Shown: positions 37,417-48,966 of the stretch, one piece after another | How positions within the stretch are numbered: position 1 is the stretch's first letter | Layout of the letters: every line of letters starts with the position of its first letter | Assembly (NCBI GenBank): GCA_030549335.1 | Contig: JAUKPH010000017.1 | Coordinates: 13,477,501 to 13,541,500, forward strand | Length of the DNA stretch: 64,000 nt | Origin: Pontederia crassipes | Lineage: Eukaryota; Streptophyta; Magnoliopsida; Commelinales; Pontederiaceae | Direction: 5' to 3' | The notes under the pieces: model-generated | What the model was told of the DNA's origin: nothing | Databases searched by the model: none | What the model saw: the letters and a program-made list of their open reading frames with translations, nothing else | Position numbers and translations under genes: made by a program

Positions 37417-39265
37417 TGTAACGTCCTAAATCGACCACGCCACGTGACGAGAATCTATTCGAAGACGATACGGAAACACTATGACATCGACTACAACTTG
37501 ATCAAATCTTAATAAAAGCGATAACATACTAATAATAGGGATAAAGAAGGAAAGATAGAAATATCGTAAAAGCGGAAGTCTCAAATATTACAAAGTCCAT
37601 GATAGTCATAATGTCTGAATTACATCAAGCTCATAATGCAAAAATAAAGATAAAGATAATTAGGTCCTCTGTAGGTTCATGTGCTTTAGCATCGCTGGTC
37701 GCGGCACACGATCTTGACACCATCACTGACCTGATCCTGTGAAAATTAACACAGAGGAGGAGGTCCTTCGGTGAACTATACAGTCTAGTGGGGATCCATA
37801 AAGTACACAATGCATAATAATAAGTAGCAATAGACAGAATTAGTAATCACTTGTAATGAGATCAGATTTCAAAGCATATGATCATTCAATTGAGATATCG
37901 ATGGATAAAAGATATGGAGATCATGAGTCAATCTTATAATCATAAAAGATTTTAGAGATCATGCTGGATCAATAATCATGCTTTGTTCATTATGTTCATG
38001 TTACTTGTCCATACTCCTTGGGCTCTTGGGTGCCCTTAACTTGGGGGATTTACGTCAGAGCAACCGACACAGCTTCGTGCGGCCAATGAGGGATCAAGCC
38101 ATGGCTAAGAGAGCGATCCTACCGATGAGCACTCTGCTTAAGCTCTGACCACCACTTCCATATATATTTTCGTCTTTCATATTTAATCATTTCATCACTT
38201 TGTCATACTTGCATATCATGATAAGATTGGATCATAGGACAAATTACAACAAGATCAAGAATTCGATCACATAACATTCCAATCAGTGAGGAGAAGCACA
38301 TCACACTCATAGAAAGAATATAGATTAAATCAGCAATCAATCAGCAATCAATATGCAATCTGATCAAGGATTGGTCGACCGGTCTTCACTAGTCGGTCGA
38401 TCGATTTTCGGGCACCGATATCTCTAGATCGGTCGACCGATAACACTTAGACTAAAAAGGAGCTTCGATCGATATACAGAATTGGTCGACTGGTCCTCAT
38501 AAAAACATAATCGGACAGAATTGCAATAACAGTGATTTTCAGTCCAAAAATGCAATCAGAGCATACAATCAATCATCTAAGCATGGAGGACTAATACAGA
38601 ACACATATCTAGTCATAAGAATCACAAAACACACATCAAACACAATAAGTGCAATCATTCATTCCATTTTCATTCATTCTCATCAATCAAGAACACAATC
38701 CATAATAAGAACCTTAATTCTATGCAATTGCTAATCATGTTATGCAGGAGGATTTCGGTATCACCCACTTGTTTCCCTAGTTGATCCTAGCTTGAAACCT
38801 TTCTGATTAGCGATAATCGCCCTCCCATTGTCGTTCTCCTCCTATGTATCAATCGATTGGAGAAAGAAGTAAGGAAATATCGCTGGAATCAAACCAATGC
38901 AGAAAATAAAGAACCTATGCTTCTTGATGGCACATGGAGAGCTCCTACAGCAACATCTTGGTGGCAAAGGACAAATGGAGGGGAAGAAGATGATGTCCAA
39001 TAGAGGTCCTCTTTATATAGGGATCTTGGATGGAAGAAATGTCCACATTGCCCTTTTTTGATCTTATCCACAATTTTATCCATTCATATGCATAAGTGTC
39101 AATTCTTGATCTTATCCATAACCTTATTCATTCATATGCATAGGTGTCCATTCTTAATCTTATCCATAACCTTATCCATTCATATGCATAGGTGTCAATT
39201 CTTGATCTTATCCATTTGATACTCTATTTACTTATTTATTTATATTATTATTTTTAGTTGTCACA
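37417..39265 (-). repeat. Element 3, 3' LTR (left copy, 1849 bp)
   Basis: Shares most of its length with 43347-45369. It contains a 48-bp unit (ATCTTATCCATAACCTTAT-like) repeated about 3.3 times at 39060-39215 and a few GGTCGACCG-type words at 38370-38500. Confidence 0.87.
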
Positions 39266-39285
39266 TTATAACCTCCTTAAAACAA
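39266..39285 (-). other. Polypurine tract of element 3
   Basis: On the - strand this reads TTTTAAGGAGGTTATAA directly before the LTR, purine-rich and in the expected place. Confidence 0.65.
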
Positions 39286-39376
39286 AATTCATCCTCGAAT
39301 TTTGCACGAGGTAGATGGTTTGTCAGAAAGGTACGGAGATTCTTGGCGCATTTTTGACTCGAGTTTCCATGTGACT

Positions 39377-39871
39377 TCATCGCCTGTGATGAAAACGCCA
39401 TGCTACTCTGACCATAGGTACATCTCTATTCTTCTGACATTGTACTTTGCGTTCCACAATATGTGTCAGGTACTTTGCGAAGGTCACATCAGCAGCTAGA
39501 TTTGACTCTTCGATCTGTAAAATATTAGCAGCATCGTGCTTGTACTTCTTAAGCATGAAAACATGAAGCACATTATGCACTCGCCCACAGGAAAGTGGTA
39601 AAGCTAGCCCGCATGCTGATTCACCTACTAACTTAAGTACCTCGAAGGGTCCTATATATCGAGGGCTGAGCTTCCATCGTTTACTGAACCTCATAACTCC
39701 CTTCATGGGAGACACCTTCAGCAGAACTTGATCACCAGCCTGAAAAATCTGCTCACGTCTACCCTTATAAGTATAACTCTTCTGCCTGCCCTGAGCTGTC
39801 TTTATCCTCTGTTTGATCAGCTCCACTTTCTCGACATATTCTACTGCCTCCTTCTCTTCTTCCTTGCTCAT
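39377..39871 (-). pseudogene. Element 3 integrase C-terminus (chromovirus type)
   Basis: A 164-codon open stretch with the Tekay/Del-type integrase end: FQAGDQVLLKVSPMKGVMRF, KLSPRYIGPFEVLKLVGE, VHNVLHVFMLKKY. A chromodomain would be expected to follow; the tail (THIVERKVQCQKNRDVPMVR, then VAWRFHH) matches the usual linker sequence. The frame is not joined to the catalytic core upstream. Confidence 0.85.
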
Positions 39872-39959
39872 GACTTTCTCTTCACTACTTCATCGCAATG
39901 AGCGGGTGAACGGCAAGGTCTACCATATAAAGCCTCAAGGGTGTCATACCGATACTGGA

Positions 39960-40349
39960 ATGGTAGCTATTATTATAAGCAAATTCGATTAGATGAATGT
40001 GCACATCCCAGTTGTCTTGCCAATCTAGTGCACATACTCGCAGCATGTCCTATAATGTCTGTCGAGTCCTCTCAAACTACCCATCGGTTTGAGGTTGGAA
40101 AGTAGTGCTGAAATTCAACATTGTGCCAAATGTCTCCTGCATGCTCTTCCAGAATCTAGTAGTGAATCTGAGATCTCGGTCAGAAACAATCGATGCTGAA
40201 ATGCCATGTAGTCTAATCACCTCCCTAACATACAAATCCAATAGACTCTCTACCGAATGTTTCCACCGGATAAGGATGAAGTGTGCCGCCTTCGTGAATC
40301 TGTCTACTATCACCCATATAGCATCATGACCCTTCTTAGACCTGGGCAA
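39960..40349 (-). pseudogene. Element 3 integrase catalytic core, broken
   Basis: The core is recognisable by AIWVIVDRFTKAAHF (first Asp), ASIVSDRDLRFTTRFW (second Asp) and FQPQTDG. A stop codon follows immediately at about 40077-40079, and the remaining core (ERTRQTL, WQDNWDVHIHLIEFAYNNS) is read through after it. It is inactive. Confidence 0.83.
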
Positions 40350-40389
40350 GTTGGATACAAAAATCCATAGTAATATTATCCCACTTCCA

Positions 40390-40590
40390 CTATGGAATAT
40401 CTAAATGTTTCAATTTCCCATATGACCTCTGGTGTTCAATCTTTTCCTGCTGGCACACCAGACATCTAGATACATACTCAGCTTTCTCCTTTTTCATGTC
40501 AAGCCACCCATAGTTACGCTGTACATTTTTGTACATCTTAGTGCTTCCAGGATGGATGAATGCAAACTCAAACTCATGGTACTCATCCAT
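40390..40590 (-). pseudogene. Element 3 integrase zinc-binding domain fragment
   Basis: The stretch IHPGSTKMYKNVQRNYGW..AEYVSRCLVCQQEK is the HHCC domain of a chromovirus integrase. It is in a different frame or interrupted relative to the core downstream. Confidence 0.8.
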
Positions 40591-40599
40591 ACGAAGAGA

Positions 40600-43330
40600 G
40601 TAATATCAACTTATGTGCAACCTTGTTGACTAATTTTAATATTGAAATGGTCCATAGCAGTGAGGACTAATTACTCCTTACTTATTTGCATTACCTCTTT
40701 CGTATAGAAGTGAGGACTAACATTTGATCACCATCATTAACAATATCTTTTCGTATACAGTTCTCCTTTTAACCTTTTTCTTAATTCGTTCAACCTTCTT
40801 AACATATCCTCTTTGTTCATGGGTTCTCTTTGCCTATTTCACTCAATTGAGTGGGGAACAACAATATTGTCAATATAATCAAACGATATTCTAAAATATT
40901 TGATTGGTGTCCATTATCATAAGTAATTTTGATCACATGTAAATGGTCATTCCAGTTATCATACCAATTAAGCGTACATATTCCCAACATGTGATAATTG
41001 TAGTTAGATACAAACAACTAATTACACAATGCCGATGTTCTTGTGATGTGGTACGACGATAGTCATCTAGAGGTATGATCACTTTACCTTCAACTTAGAT
41101 CATATAGCTTGAAGGGTTGCACAAAGTACAAGAATAAGTAATAGTCCAATGTGACAATTTTGTTTGAAATCAAACAAAAGTCTTATAAATCATTTGGGAA
41201 TGGACTGTTCTTGGCTATCTATGCTATTGGAATAAGATGATTCATTAATCAATGTCATTCAATATTTCTCCTATGTCCCGATCCTTGTATCAATACTTTG
41301 TTCGATAATTTAATCATGAGAATTACCTTCAACTTTAACTTCTTAGTTTACCTTGCCTTGTCTTCTATTGATCTAGCTTTCCATTGCCATATCATGCCAT
41401 ATACTTTCATAGAAAGCCAATGTTTATATATATTCCCACGGCATGTTCTCTTCTTTTGAAGTTGAATGTCCTTCCCTTCATGTATAGGAAAATAAACTAA
41501 TATCATTATCTTAAGGGAGTGAGAAGCATCCTGAATCAATGTTATGATTACGATGACGATTCAATCGGTTGATGGAACACACGGTAAAATCCAATCCATG
41601 AGGAACCCAAACAATTTATGCACTTTACATAACACAAGTCCTTAATAAAACACCATGAATGCAAGCGAACACCTAGAATGAATTCAGGCACTAAGGTAGG
41701 AAAAACAAAGCAATCACCAACATGCAAGACAAGCAATCATCTTTACCTTTTGCATATTGTCCATTTTCGTAACCTACCATAGTCCATTTTCATATCATGC
41801 TTTTAGTCCATTTTCATATCTCGCATTGGTCCTTTTCCATACAATTGTTCATTTTTTAACTTGACATCAATAATAAGAATCATACTTCGCGCAATGCGAA
41901 AACATCTGTAAGAGTGTGGATGACCTCGCACTAGACGGCAACATCCACAAAGATAAGGATAATCTCGCACTAGTCGGAAACATCCCTCAGAGGAGATGAC
42001 CTCGCACTAGGCCATAACATGAGTGAGGATAATCCTTGTTCTAGGCGAAAACATCCCTCAAAGGAGATGACCTCGCTACCTCGTGTTAGGCGGAAACATC
42101 CCTCAAGGAGATGACCTCGCTACCTTGTGTTAGGCGGAAACATCCCTCAAGGAGATGACCTCGCTCTAAGCCAGCATAACCTTTCATCATTATAGTGGAC
42201 CTCTCTTTCGACCTGTAATTAGATCAAGGTTATACTAAGCGTCGTTCCGAATCATTTTTAAGTTCGTTTCATTTTATAATAAATCGGGTGGGCAAAGGCT
42301 TAATAAATCAAAAGATTCGAGTAGAATCGAATTTTCTTCTATCCACATATCGGACGCCTACAAATCCAACGGTTGTCCCTTTCTGATTCATTTAGCGGTT
42401 GTCTGACAGGAGGAGTGGACACCCGTCTGTCAATGTCTTTCGATCAACTGAAAAGGGGTAGCGGTCGACTGTTTGGTATTCATTCTTCAATCCAATGTGA
42501 CCTCTGAGTCTCTCAAAATTCTATGTTTATTCGTCCATATATCTAACTCTTAGCTCAATATGAGGTAACCAGAATTCATATAACTAGTTTGTATTTTCTT
42601 AAGACTTTTATCAACCCAATATAGAGGTCATATGAAGTATAAGGTACAAGTATTACGGTTGCCTACTTATCAATATAACATATAAACAAACCCCTGGTCT
42701 TGACAACCTCATGGAACCACATAAATCATAACAATAAATCATAACTTAGGCATGCTTAGTTTCCTATAAAATTCACTTCTACTATTTTGTAACAATCTCT
42801 CACCTACTTATTGTGTGAGACAGTTCTTTTATTTATTCTTATAATTCCCTCATTTCTCTCATAAATTTACATCTCTTTGCAACATGCCTACTCACTTCCC
42901 TCTTCATACTGTTGTAGTCAGCAGAAGAAGTCCATGAGTAGGATGATCATAAAAGAGATAGAAATCATGGATTGAAAGAAACAAAATTGTTTCTTATGTT
43001 TTATTCTTTAAATATCTATAAGACTGAATCTTCCTGTAAGTGTAATCATTCCCATGCATTACTTATTCCTTCTCAATTTTTCATAACCTTTATGACCCAT
43101 TTTGCATAATCACTAATACTTTTTAGGTTGATTCCTATCATACAAAATAACATCCTTATGAATCAACCACTCCTATAAAATAAGCATCGGTACATCAATA
43201 AAGAATGACACAAAACAAGAAAGATCTTACTTGTTTTTTACGGTGGAGGGTGTGGCGACAGCTCAGCGATAGCACACGAACCACTCTTATACCATATATA
43301 CAATAAGACATCAAAAGAGTCCGAACAACG
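40600..43330. repeat. Element 3 interior, degenerate, with a second integrase relic and a 50-bp repeat
   Basis: Where gag-RT should lie there is only decayed sequence. At 40817-41017 on the - strand, words such as WYDNWNDHLHVIKITYDNGH resemble the integrase core a second time, so another partial copy is fused in here. At about 41890-42170 a unit of about 50 bp (GGCGGAAACATCCCTCAAGG, then AGATGACCTCGC) is repeated five or more times. From about 41890 to 42480 the sequence is related to the element 4 LTR (48590-48966 continued at 59385 onward). Confidence 0.6.
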
Positions 43331-43342
43331 ACTCTGATATCA
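43331..43342 (-). other. Primer-binding site of element 3 (initiator tRNA-Met type)
   Basis: On the - strand TGATATCAGAGT, two changes from the standard TGGTATCAGAGC, 4 bp from the LTR at 43347. Confidence 0.75.
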
Positions 43343-43346
43343 TAAA

Positions 43347-45369
43347 TGTAACGCCCCCAAATCGACCAACATCACGTGGCGAGGATCTATTCGAAGGCGA
43401 CACAGAAACACTGACATCGACTACAACTTGACCAAATCTCAATAAAAGCGATAACATACTAATAATAGAGATAAAGAAGGAAATATAGAAATATCATAAA
43501 AGCGAAAGTCTCAAATATTACAAAGTCTATGATAGTCATAATGTCTGAATTACATCAAGCTCATAATGCGAAAATAAAGATAAAGATAACTAGGCCCTCT
43601 GTAGGTTCATGTGCTTTAGCATCGCTGGTTGCGGCACACGATCTCGACATCATCACTGACCTGGCTCTGTGAAAATCAACATAGGGGAGGAGGTCCCCCC
43701 GTAAACTATACAACCTAGTGAGGATCCATAAAGTACACAGTGCATAACAATAAGTAGCAATAGACAAAATTAGTAATCACTTATAATGAGATCTGATTTG
43801 AGAGCATATGATCATTCAATTGAGATATCGATGGATAAAAGATATGGAGATCATGAGTCAATCTTATAATCATAAAAGATTTCAGAGATCATGCTGGATC
43901 AATAATCATGCTTTGTTCATTATGTTCATGTTACTTGTCCATACTCCTTGGGCTCTTGGGTGCCCTTACTCCTTGGGCTCTTGGGTGTCCTTAACTTGGG
44001 GGATTTACGTCAGAGCGACCGACACAGCTTCGTGCGGCCAATGGGGGATCAAGCCATGGCTAAGAGAGCGATCCTACCGATGAACACTCTGCTTAAGCTC
44101 TGACCACCACTCCCATATATATTTCCGTCTTTCATATTTAATCATTTCATCACTTTGTCATACTTGCATATCATGATAAGATTGGATCATAGGACAAATT
44201 ACAACAAGATCAAGAATTCGATCACATAACATTCCAATCAGTGAGGAGAAGCACATCACACTCATAGAAAGAATATAGATCAAATCAGCAATTAATATGC
44301 AATCTGGTCAGGGATCGATCGATTGGTCTTCACTGGTCGATCAACCGATTTTCGAGCACCGGTCGATCGATTGGTCTTAATACAATACAGTGAACAAGTT
44401 TAAACACCGGTCGATCGATATCTCTGGATCGATCGACCGATAACACTTAGACTAAAAAGGAGCTTCGATCGATCGATCGGCCGACCGATACAAGGCTCGG
44501 GAGGAATGATCGGTCGATCGGTCTCCAAGGATCGGTCGATCGATATTCTCATCATCGGTCGACTGATATACACAATCGGTCGACCGGTCCTCATAAAAAT
44601 AGAATCGGACAGAATTACAATAACAGCGATTTTCAATCCGAAAATGCAATCAGAGCATATAATCAATCATCTAAGCATGGAGGACTAATACAGAACACAT
44701 CTCTAGTCATAAGAATCACAAAACATGCATCAAACACAATAAGTGCAATCAATCATTCCATTTTCATTCCTTCTCATCAATCAAGAACACAATCCATAAT
44801 AAGAACCCTAATTCTATGCAATTGCTAATCATGTTATGCAGGGGGATTTCGATATCATCCACTTGTTTTCGTAGTTGATCCTAGCTTGAAACATTTCCAA
44901 TTAGCGACAATCGCCCTCCCATTGTCGTTCTCCTCTTATGTATCAATCGATTGGAGAAAGAAGTAAGGAAATATCACTGGAATCAAACCAATGCAGAAAA
45001 TAGAGAACCTATGCTTCTTAATGGCACATGGAGAGCTCCTACAACAACATCTTGGTGGCAAAGGGCAAATGGAGGAGAAGAAGAGGATGTCCAAGAGAGG
45101 TCCTCTTTATATAGGGATCTTGGATGGGAGAAATGTCCACATTGCCCTTTTTTGATCTTATCCACAATCTTATCCATTCATATGCATAAGTGTCAATTCT
45201 TGATTTTATCCATAACTTATTCATTCATATGCATAGGTGTCCATTCTTGATCTTATCCATAACCTTATCCATTCATATGCATAGGTATCCATTCTTGATC
45301 TTATCCATTTGGTTCTCTATTTACTTATTCATTTATTTATTTATTAATATTTTTTTTTGAGTTGTCACA
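43347..45369 (-). repeat. Element 3, 5' LTR (right copy, 2023 bp)
   Basis: Longer than its partner because of two local expansions. A 25-bp word (CTCCTTGGGCTCTTGGGTG, then CCCTTA) is doubled at about 43950-43990. At 44300-44600 there are many more GGTCGATCGA / CGGTCGACCG words than in the left copy. The 48-bp unit is also present about three times (45154-45296). Confidence 0.87.
44300..44600. repeat. Cluster of CGGTCGATCGAT / CGGTCGACCG words
   Basis: About 15 copies or variants of a self-complementary CpG-rich word (ATCGATCGACC, CGGTCGATCG, CGGTCGACCG) in 300 bp of the element 3 right LTR, spaced 10-40 bp apart. Confidence 0.8.
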
Positions 45370-45374
45370 GAGGC

Positions 45375-46692
45375 TGTTTGGGAAGTTCCACGATAGGACA
45401 CAAGCCAATGTAAGTGGTAATTTCTCTACAATTGAAACAACAAATCATTCTGGTTTCCTAGTTTCTTGAAGTAGATGTGTACATGTCATAGTTTGAAACT
45501 TCAATTGTTCAGTTATGTTTCCTTATCATCTGAAAAAGCTTTAACAATACTTGAATGGACAACCCCCCTTACCATTTATTTTCTCTCTCCAACCACTAGT
45601 ATTCTCTTCCCGTTGCATCTGCATAGAAGATTTCCAAGAATAGAATAAGTCTCTCTTCTCCCCTATGGAAAGAGCAGAGAAGGGTGAAGGAGACGGAGAG
45701 GAGGTGAGTGACGTTGGCAGCAAATGATGATGGTGAGCAATGTCGGACGATGAGAGCAAAGCTGCTTAATTCCTTTGCTAAATCGGTCAAAGAAGTGGGA
45801 ACCACGCATGACCTCCTTAGTCGTGGATTTTGATCCAACGGCCAGGTGGATAGGGAGGAGAGTCCTCCCTAATTAATTAGGGAGGACGTCCATTAAACTC
45901 CATATCGAAATCTATTAAGTTGCTGAAGATTCGCAAAGCAACCTATCAATTGTCACAACATAGATCCATTAATTAGATTGCTAAACCATATCAAACCCTA
46001 CTTCATGCACTCTTTTTTTCTTGCTATGAATAATTAATATATAAGTAGTTTTGCTTTGTATACTATATTGGTTAAGTTATTTATTTCTACTCTCTTTTTC
46101 GTGCTCTAGGCCATCATCGTAGTGTTATACGACGCCTTTTCCACGTAGTGGCACCTCTCGTGCCCTCAAGCGCCTGCGTCATTGCAAAAATGTCCTAAAG
46201 CAGACATCGCACTTGCACAGATGGCATAAGAAATGGTCATCGCGTCGAATAGTGCCGGCCACCAGTGGCTCGACTTGTGACCTCCGAGCGCTTGGTAGGA
46301 TGAGAACACCTTGAGGAACACGACACACTTTTATTACAGCTTCGCGGGCAGAGCTTGAGCAGCGCCTACCCACTGAGCTCGACAGCATGTCCATGAAGAA
46401 GGTGACGTAGTGCTCCGTGCACAGAGGCTGCCACCAGCACCAAGTGGAGCTCGTTGCTTTCCTCCATAGCTCAAAGCTTGATTTTGGAGAAAAATATAGG
46501 AAAACTTGAAAGGCAATGTTAGTGGTCTTTCTCCACGCCGGAGTTGTTTGCATACTTCCTCACCAATGTCGCATTGTCATGGAGCAGGATGTGGTCTTTG
46601 CCTTGGAGATGGATCTACTGTGGGTCATGGTCCCTGTCCTCTTTTAAACCTCCATTCCAAAAAACGGCCGTCGCTTGGAACTCTCATATTCA
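45375..46692. other. NOMO intron sequence between element 3 and the CACTA element
   Basis: No exon found. A palindromic CCTCCCTAATTAATTAGGGAGG at about 45866-45887 resembles the core of a short inverted-repeat element. An open frame on the - strand (46179-46553) has no family resemblance I can name and lies in repeat-like DNA. Confidence 0.45.
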
Positions 46693-47429
46693 TATCACTA
46701 CAAGAAAATTGTCATTTTCCGACGGATAGAAATTCGTCGCAATTTGCGACGGAAATATTTCCGACAGATTTTTCGACGATTACGACCGTCGAAAATGAAA
46801 ATAATAAATCTAATTTATTATATTATTATTTTATTTTTTGACGATTAAGAACGTCGATATTTCCAATGGTTATCCATCGTCGCAATTTTCGACGGATTTT
46901 TCGATGGTTACGATCGTCAGAAATGATCCCACGGGGCCCGTGGGACGTCCCACTGCGCTTCCTCCGTCCCACGAGGCTCGTGGGGATCTAGCCGCTCGAC
47001 CGCTGGCGGCCGAATCAGGCCGTCGGTCGGCTAATTTTTTTATTTTATAAAAATTCTTTACAACGGTTTTGATCGCCGAAACTTCGGCGATCGCCGAACG
47101 ATCGCTGTAATTTTTGGCGATAGCAACAGCTGATATTTGCGGCGGTCGACGAAACCATTTCGTGACCGCTGTAGTTTTCGACAGTTGCGTCGACCGCCGA
47201 ATTTTTGATGGTTTTGTCGACCGTCGCAAATATTGGTGGTCGTGACCGTCGGAAATCTGTCGAAATTTTCGGCGTTTCTTTTTCAGTCGTTGGAAATTAA
47301 TTTGCGACGACCATTTTTTGGACGTCCCGATTCCATCGAAAAACTGTCGAAAATGATGTTTTCGATGGTTTTTGGGGAAATTACAGATGGTTTCGATCGT
47401 CTGCAATTCCCATATTTCTTATAGTGTAT
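46693..47429. mobile_element. Non-autonomous CACTA (En/Spm-type) element, 731 bp
   Basis: Runs from CACTACAAGAAAATTG (46696) to ATTTCTTATAGTG (47426), the terminal inverted repeat typical of plant CACTA elements, and is flanked by TAT on both sides (46693-46695 and 47427-47429), the 3-bp duplication of this superfamily. Most of the body is subterminal repeats of CGACGG / CCGTCG and TTTTCGACGG words in both orientations, the likely transposase-binding sites. It has no transposase. Confidence 0.9.
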
Positions 47430-47714
47430 ACCGCTTGAAATTTACTTAGAAAAAAATGGCTTTGCATGAAGCCGCCTGAACTTGCGTTAAATAACTCCAT
47501 ATTGTCCTTTGAGTATACATGTAAAGCACGTAAGAATGGAGAGAGAGAGAGTATGTAAATTGTAAAAAACAACGAAAAGGGGAAATAAGAATCGAGGAAT
47601 GATAGAAGTTTGAAATCGCTAGTTGGAGTTCAGCTTTATATAAATATAAGAAGTTTAGTAAAGGAAGTGTATGTACAATGACGCCGCATTCGCGTCACAT
47701 TAGCGACTCAATGA
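47430..47714. other. Sequence between CACTA element and element 4
   Basis: AT-rich, with a short GA run at about 47541-47552. The last 40 bp before element 4 (GACGCCGCATTCGCGTCAC) continue across that insertion into 61978 onward, so they belong to the interrupted CACTA-type sequence that ends at 62459. Confidence 0.5.
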
Positions 47715-48349
47715 TTCAGTGTAACATCCCGAAATTTGATCCTGCCACGTGGCGAGATCTCTTCTCGTGCGTTATTCTTCTTCTTTTTTCTCTTTCTTTT
47801 TTTTTGTCTTTCTTTGACTTGACAGTGAAGGAAAATGACACGGAAGCGGAAGACTTATCAAATGAAATAATACAACGATAAAGGAAGAATGCGAAAGCAA
47901 AAGAGAGAAAATACGTCAAACTGTCTTCGTCTGAACATAGTGCGGAAGCATAAAGGTACATCTCAAGGTCTCAGTACGAAGTAGCAAAGGTAGAAGTATG
48001 AGTTCTAAATATAAAAATAACGACGGTCAACCATGGTCTGATAGGATCCATCCAGATAGATATACCATCTAATATAACGGATAAACATTCGACTCATACT
48101 AGACTCGACCATAATCATATGCATGTGCCACCCAAAGCATAGTCTCCGCGTACACATCATCACGTCACGAGTCATCATCATGTACCTGTAGAGATCACAC
48201 AATGGAGCAAGCTCAACTGTTAACAAAAAGCTAAGTGTGAGTTCATATAGGTCATACGATAATTTCATAAGAATAAGCATGGAACAAAATATATGATGGA
48301 AGATGGATCGATATGAAGGATCAATAAAGCATCATGAGCACTTGTTCAT

Positions 48350-48482
48350 CATTCCTGTCTTTCGTTCATTTTGCGACCATTCATTCATTCATACTATCAT
48401 TCTTTGGTTCTTTCATTCGTTCGTTCATTCATTCTTTCTTTCGTTCTTTGTTTCATTCATTCATTCTTTCTTTGAAAAAAGT
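48350..48482. repeat. TTCATTCA / CTTT simple repeat
   Basis: Interspersed TTCATTCATTC, TTTCTTTCG and similar four-base steps on the + strand of the element 4 LTR. The Phe/His-rich frames it opens are not genes. Confidence 0.85.
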
Positions 48483-48961
48483 CTTCATTTCTTTTAGGGA
48501 ATACAATTGTCGGCACTCAAAGTGAAACTATCTAGACCATTATGATCCAATGGGTGATCAGTGTCATGGCCAGCTCTGACGGGCTGGGATGACCTCGTGT
48601 AAGGCGGAAACATCCGTAAAGGGAGAGACTTCCATCTAGATAGGACAAATGGTAACCCGTGAGAAAGTGCCTCACTCAAGACTGGCTTAACTTCCCCCAT
48701 CATAATGGACCTCGCTTTCAATTCGAAGATCGATCAAGGCCATAGGGGCCTCTCTTGCGATCCATAGATAAGGTCGTATAGAGCAAGACTCAAAATCATG
48801 TGGACCTCTCTTCCAATCCATAGATCGATCAAGGTCATATGGAGCAAGGCTCTGAATCTTCTTTATGTTCGTTTCATTCTTTAACAATCAAGTGGACAGA
48901 AGCTTTATAAATCAGAGGAGTTCGATTAGAGTCATGTTTCCTTCTGTCCACATAATGGTCG

Positions 48962-48966
48962 CCCAT
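48962..48966. repeat. Target-site duplication of element 2, left copy (CCCAT)
   Basis: CCCAT precedes the left LTR and recurs at 59380-59384 directly after the right LTR. It lies inside element 4, whose sequence is continuous across the insertion (compare 42300-42480). Confidence 0.92.

Larger units (their letters stand above)
37417..45369 (-). mobile_element. Decayed chromovirus (Tekay/Del-like Ty3/gypsy), element 3
   Basis: Two related LTRs (37417-39265 and 43347-45369) start TGTAAC and end GTCACA on the + strand. The flanks GAGGT (37412-37416) and GAGGC (45370-45374) are a 5-bp duplication with one change. The element reads on the - strand: a primer-binding site resembling TGGTATCAGAGC of initiator tRNA-Met lies at 43331-43342 as TGATATCAGAGT, and a polypurine tract AAGGAGG lies next to 39265. 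Only integrase pieces remain (39377-40590). Gag, protease and most of RT are gone or unrecognisable. It is much older than the Athila elements. Confidence 0.85.

Noticed and set aside
41880-42190. CRISPR-like alternation of repeat and spacer
   Set aside because: Plant nuclear DNA. The repeats are diverged and of unequal length, and the pattern is a decayed LTR-associated tandem repeat.
46179-46553. 124-codon frame on the - strand
   Set aside because: No recognisable family, lies in intronic repeat-like DNA, no supporting splice structure or partner.
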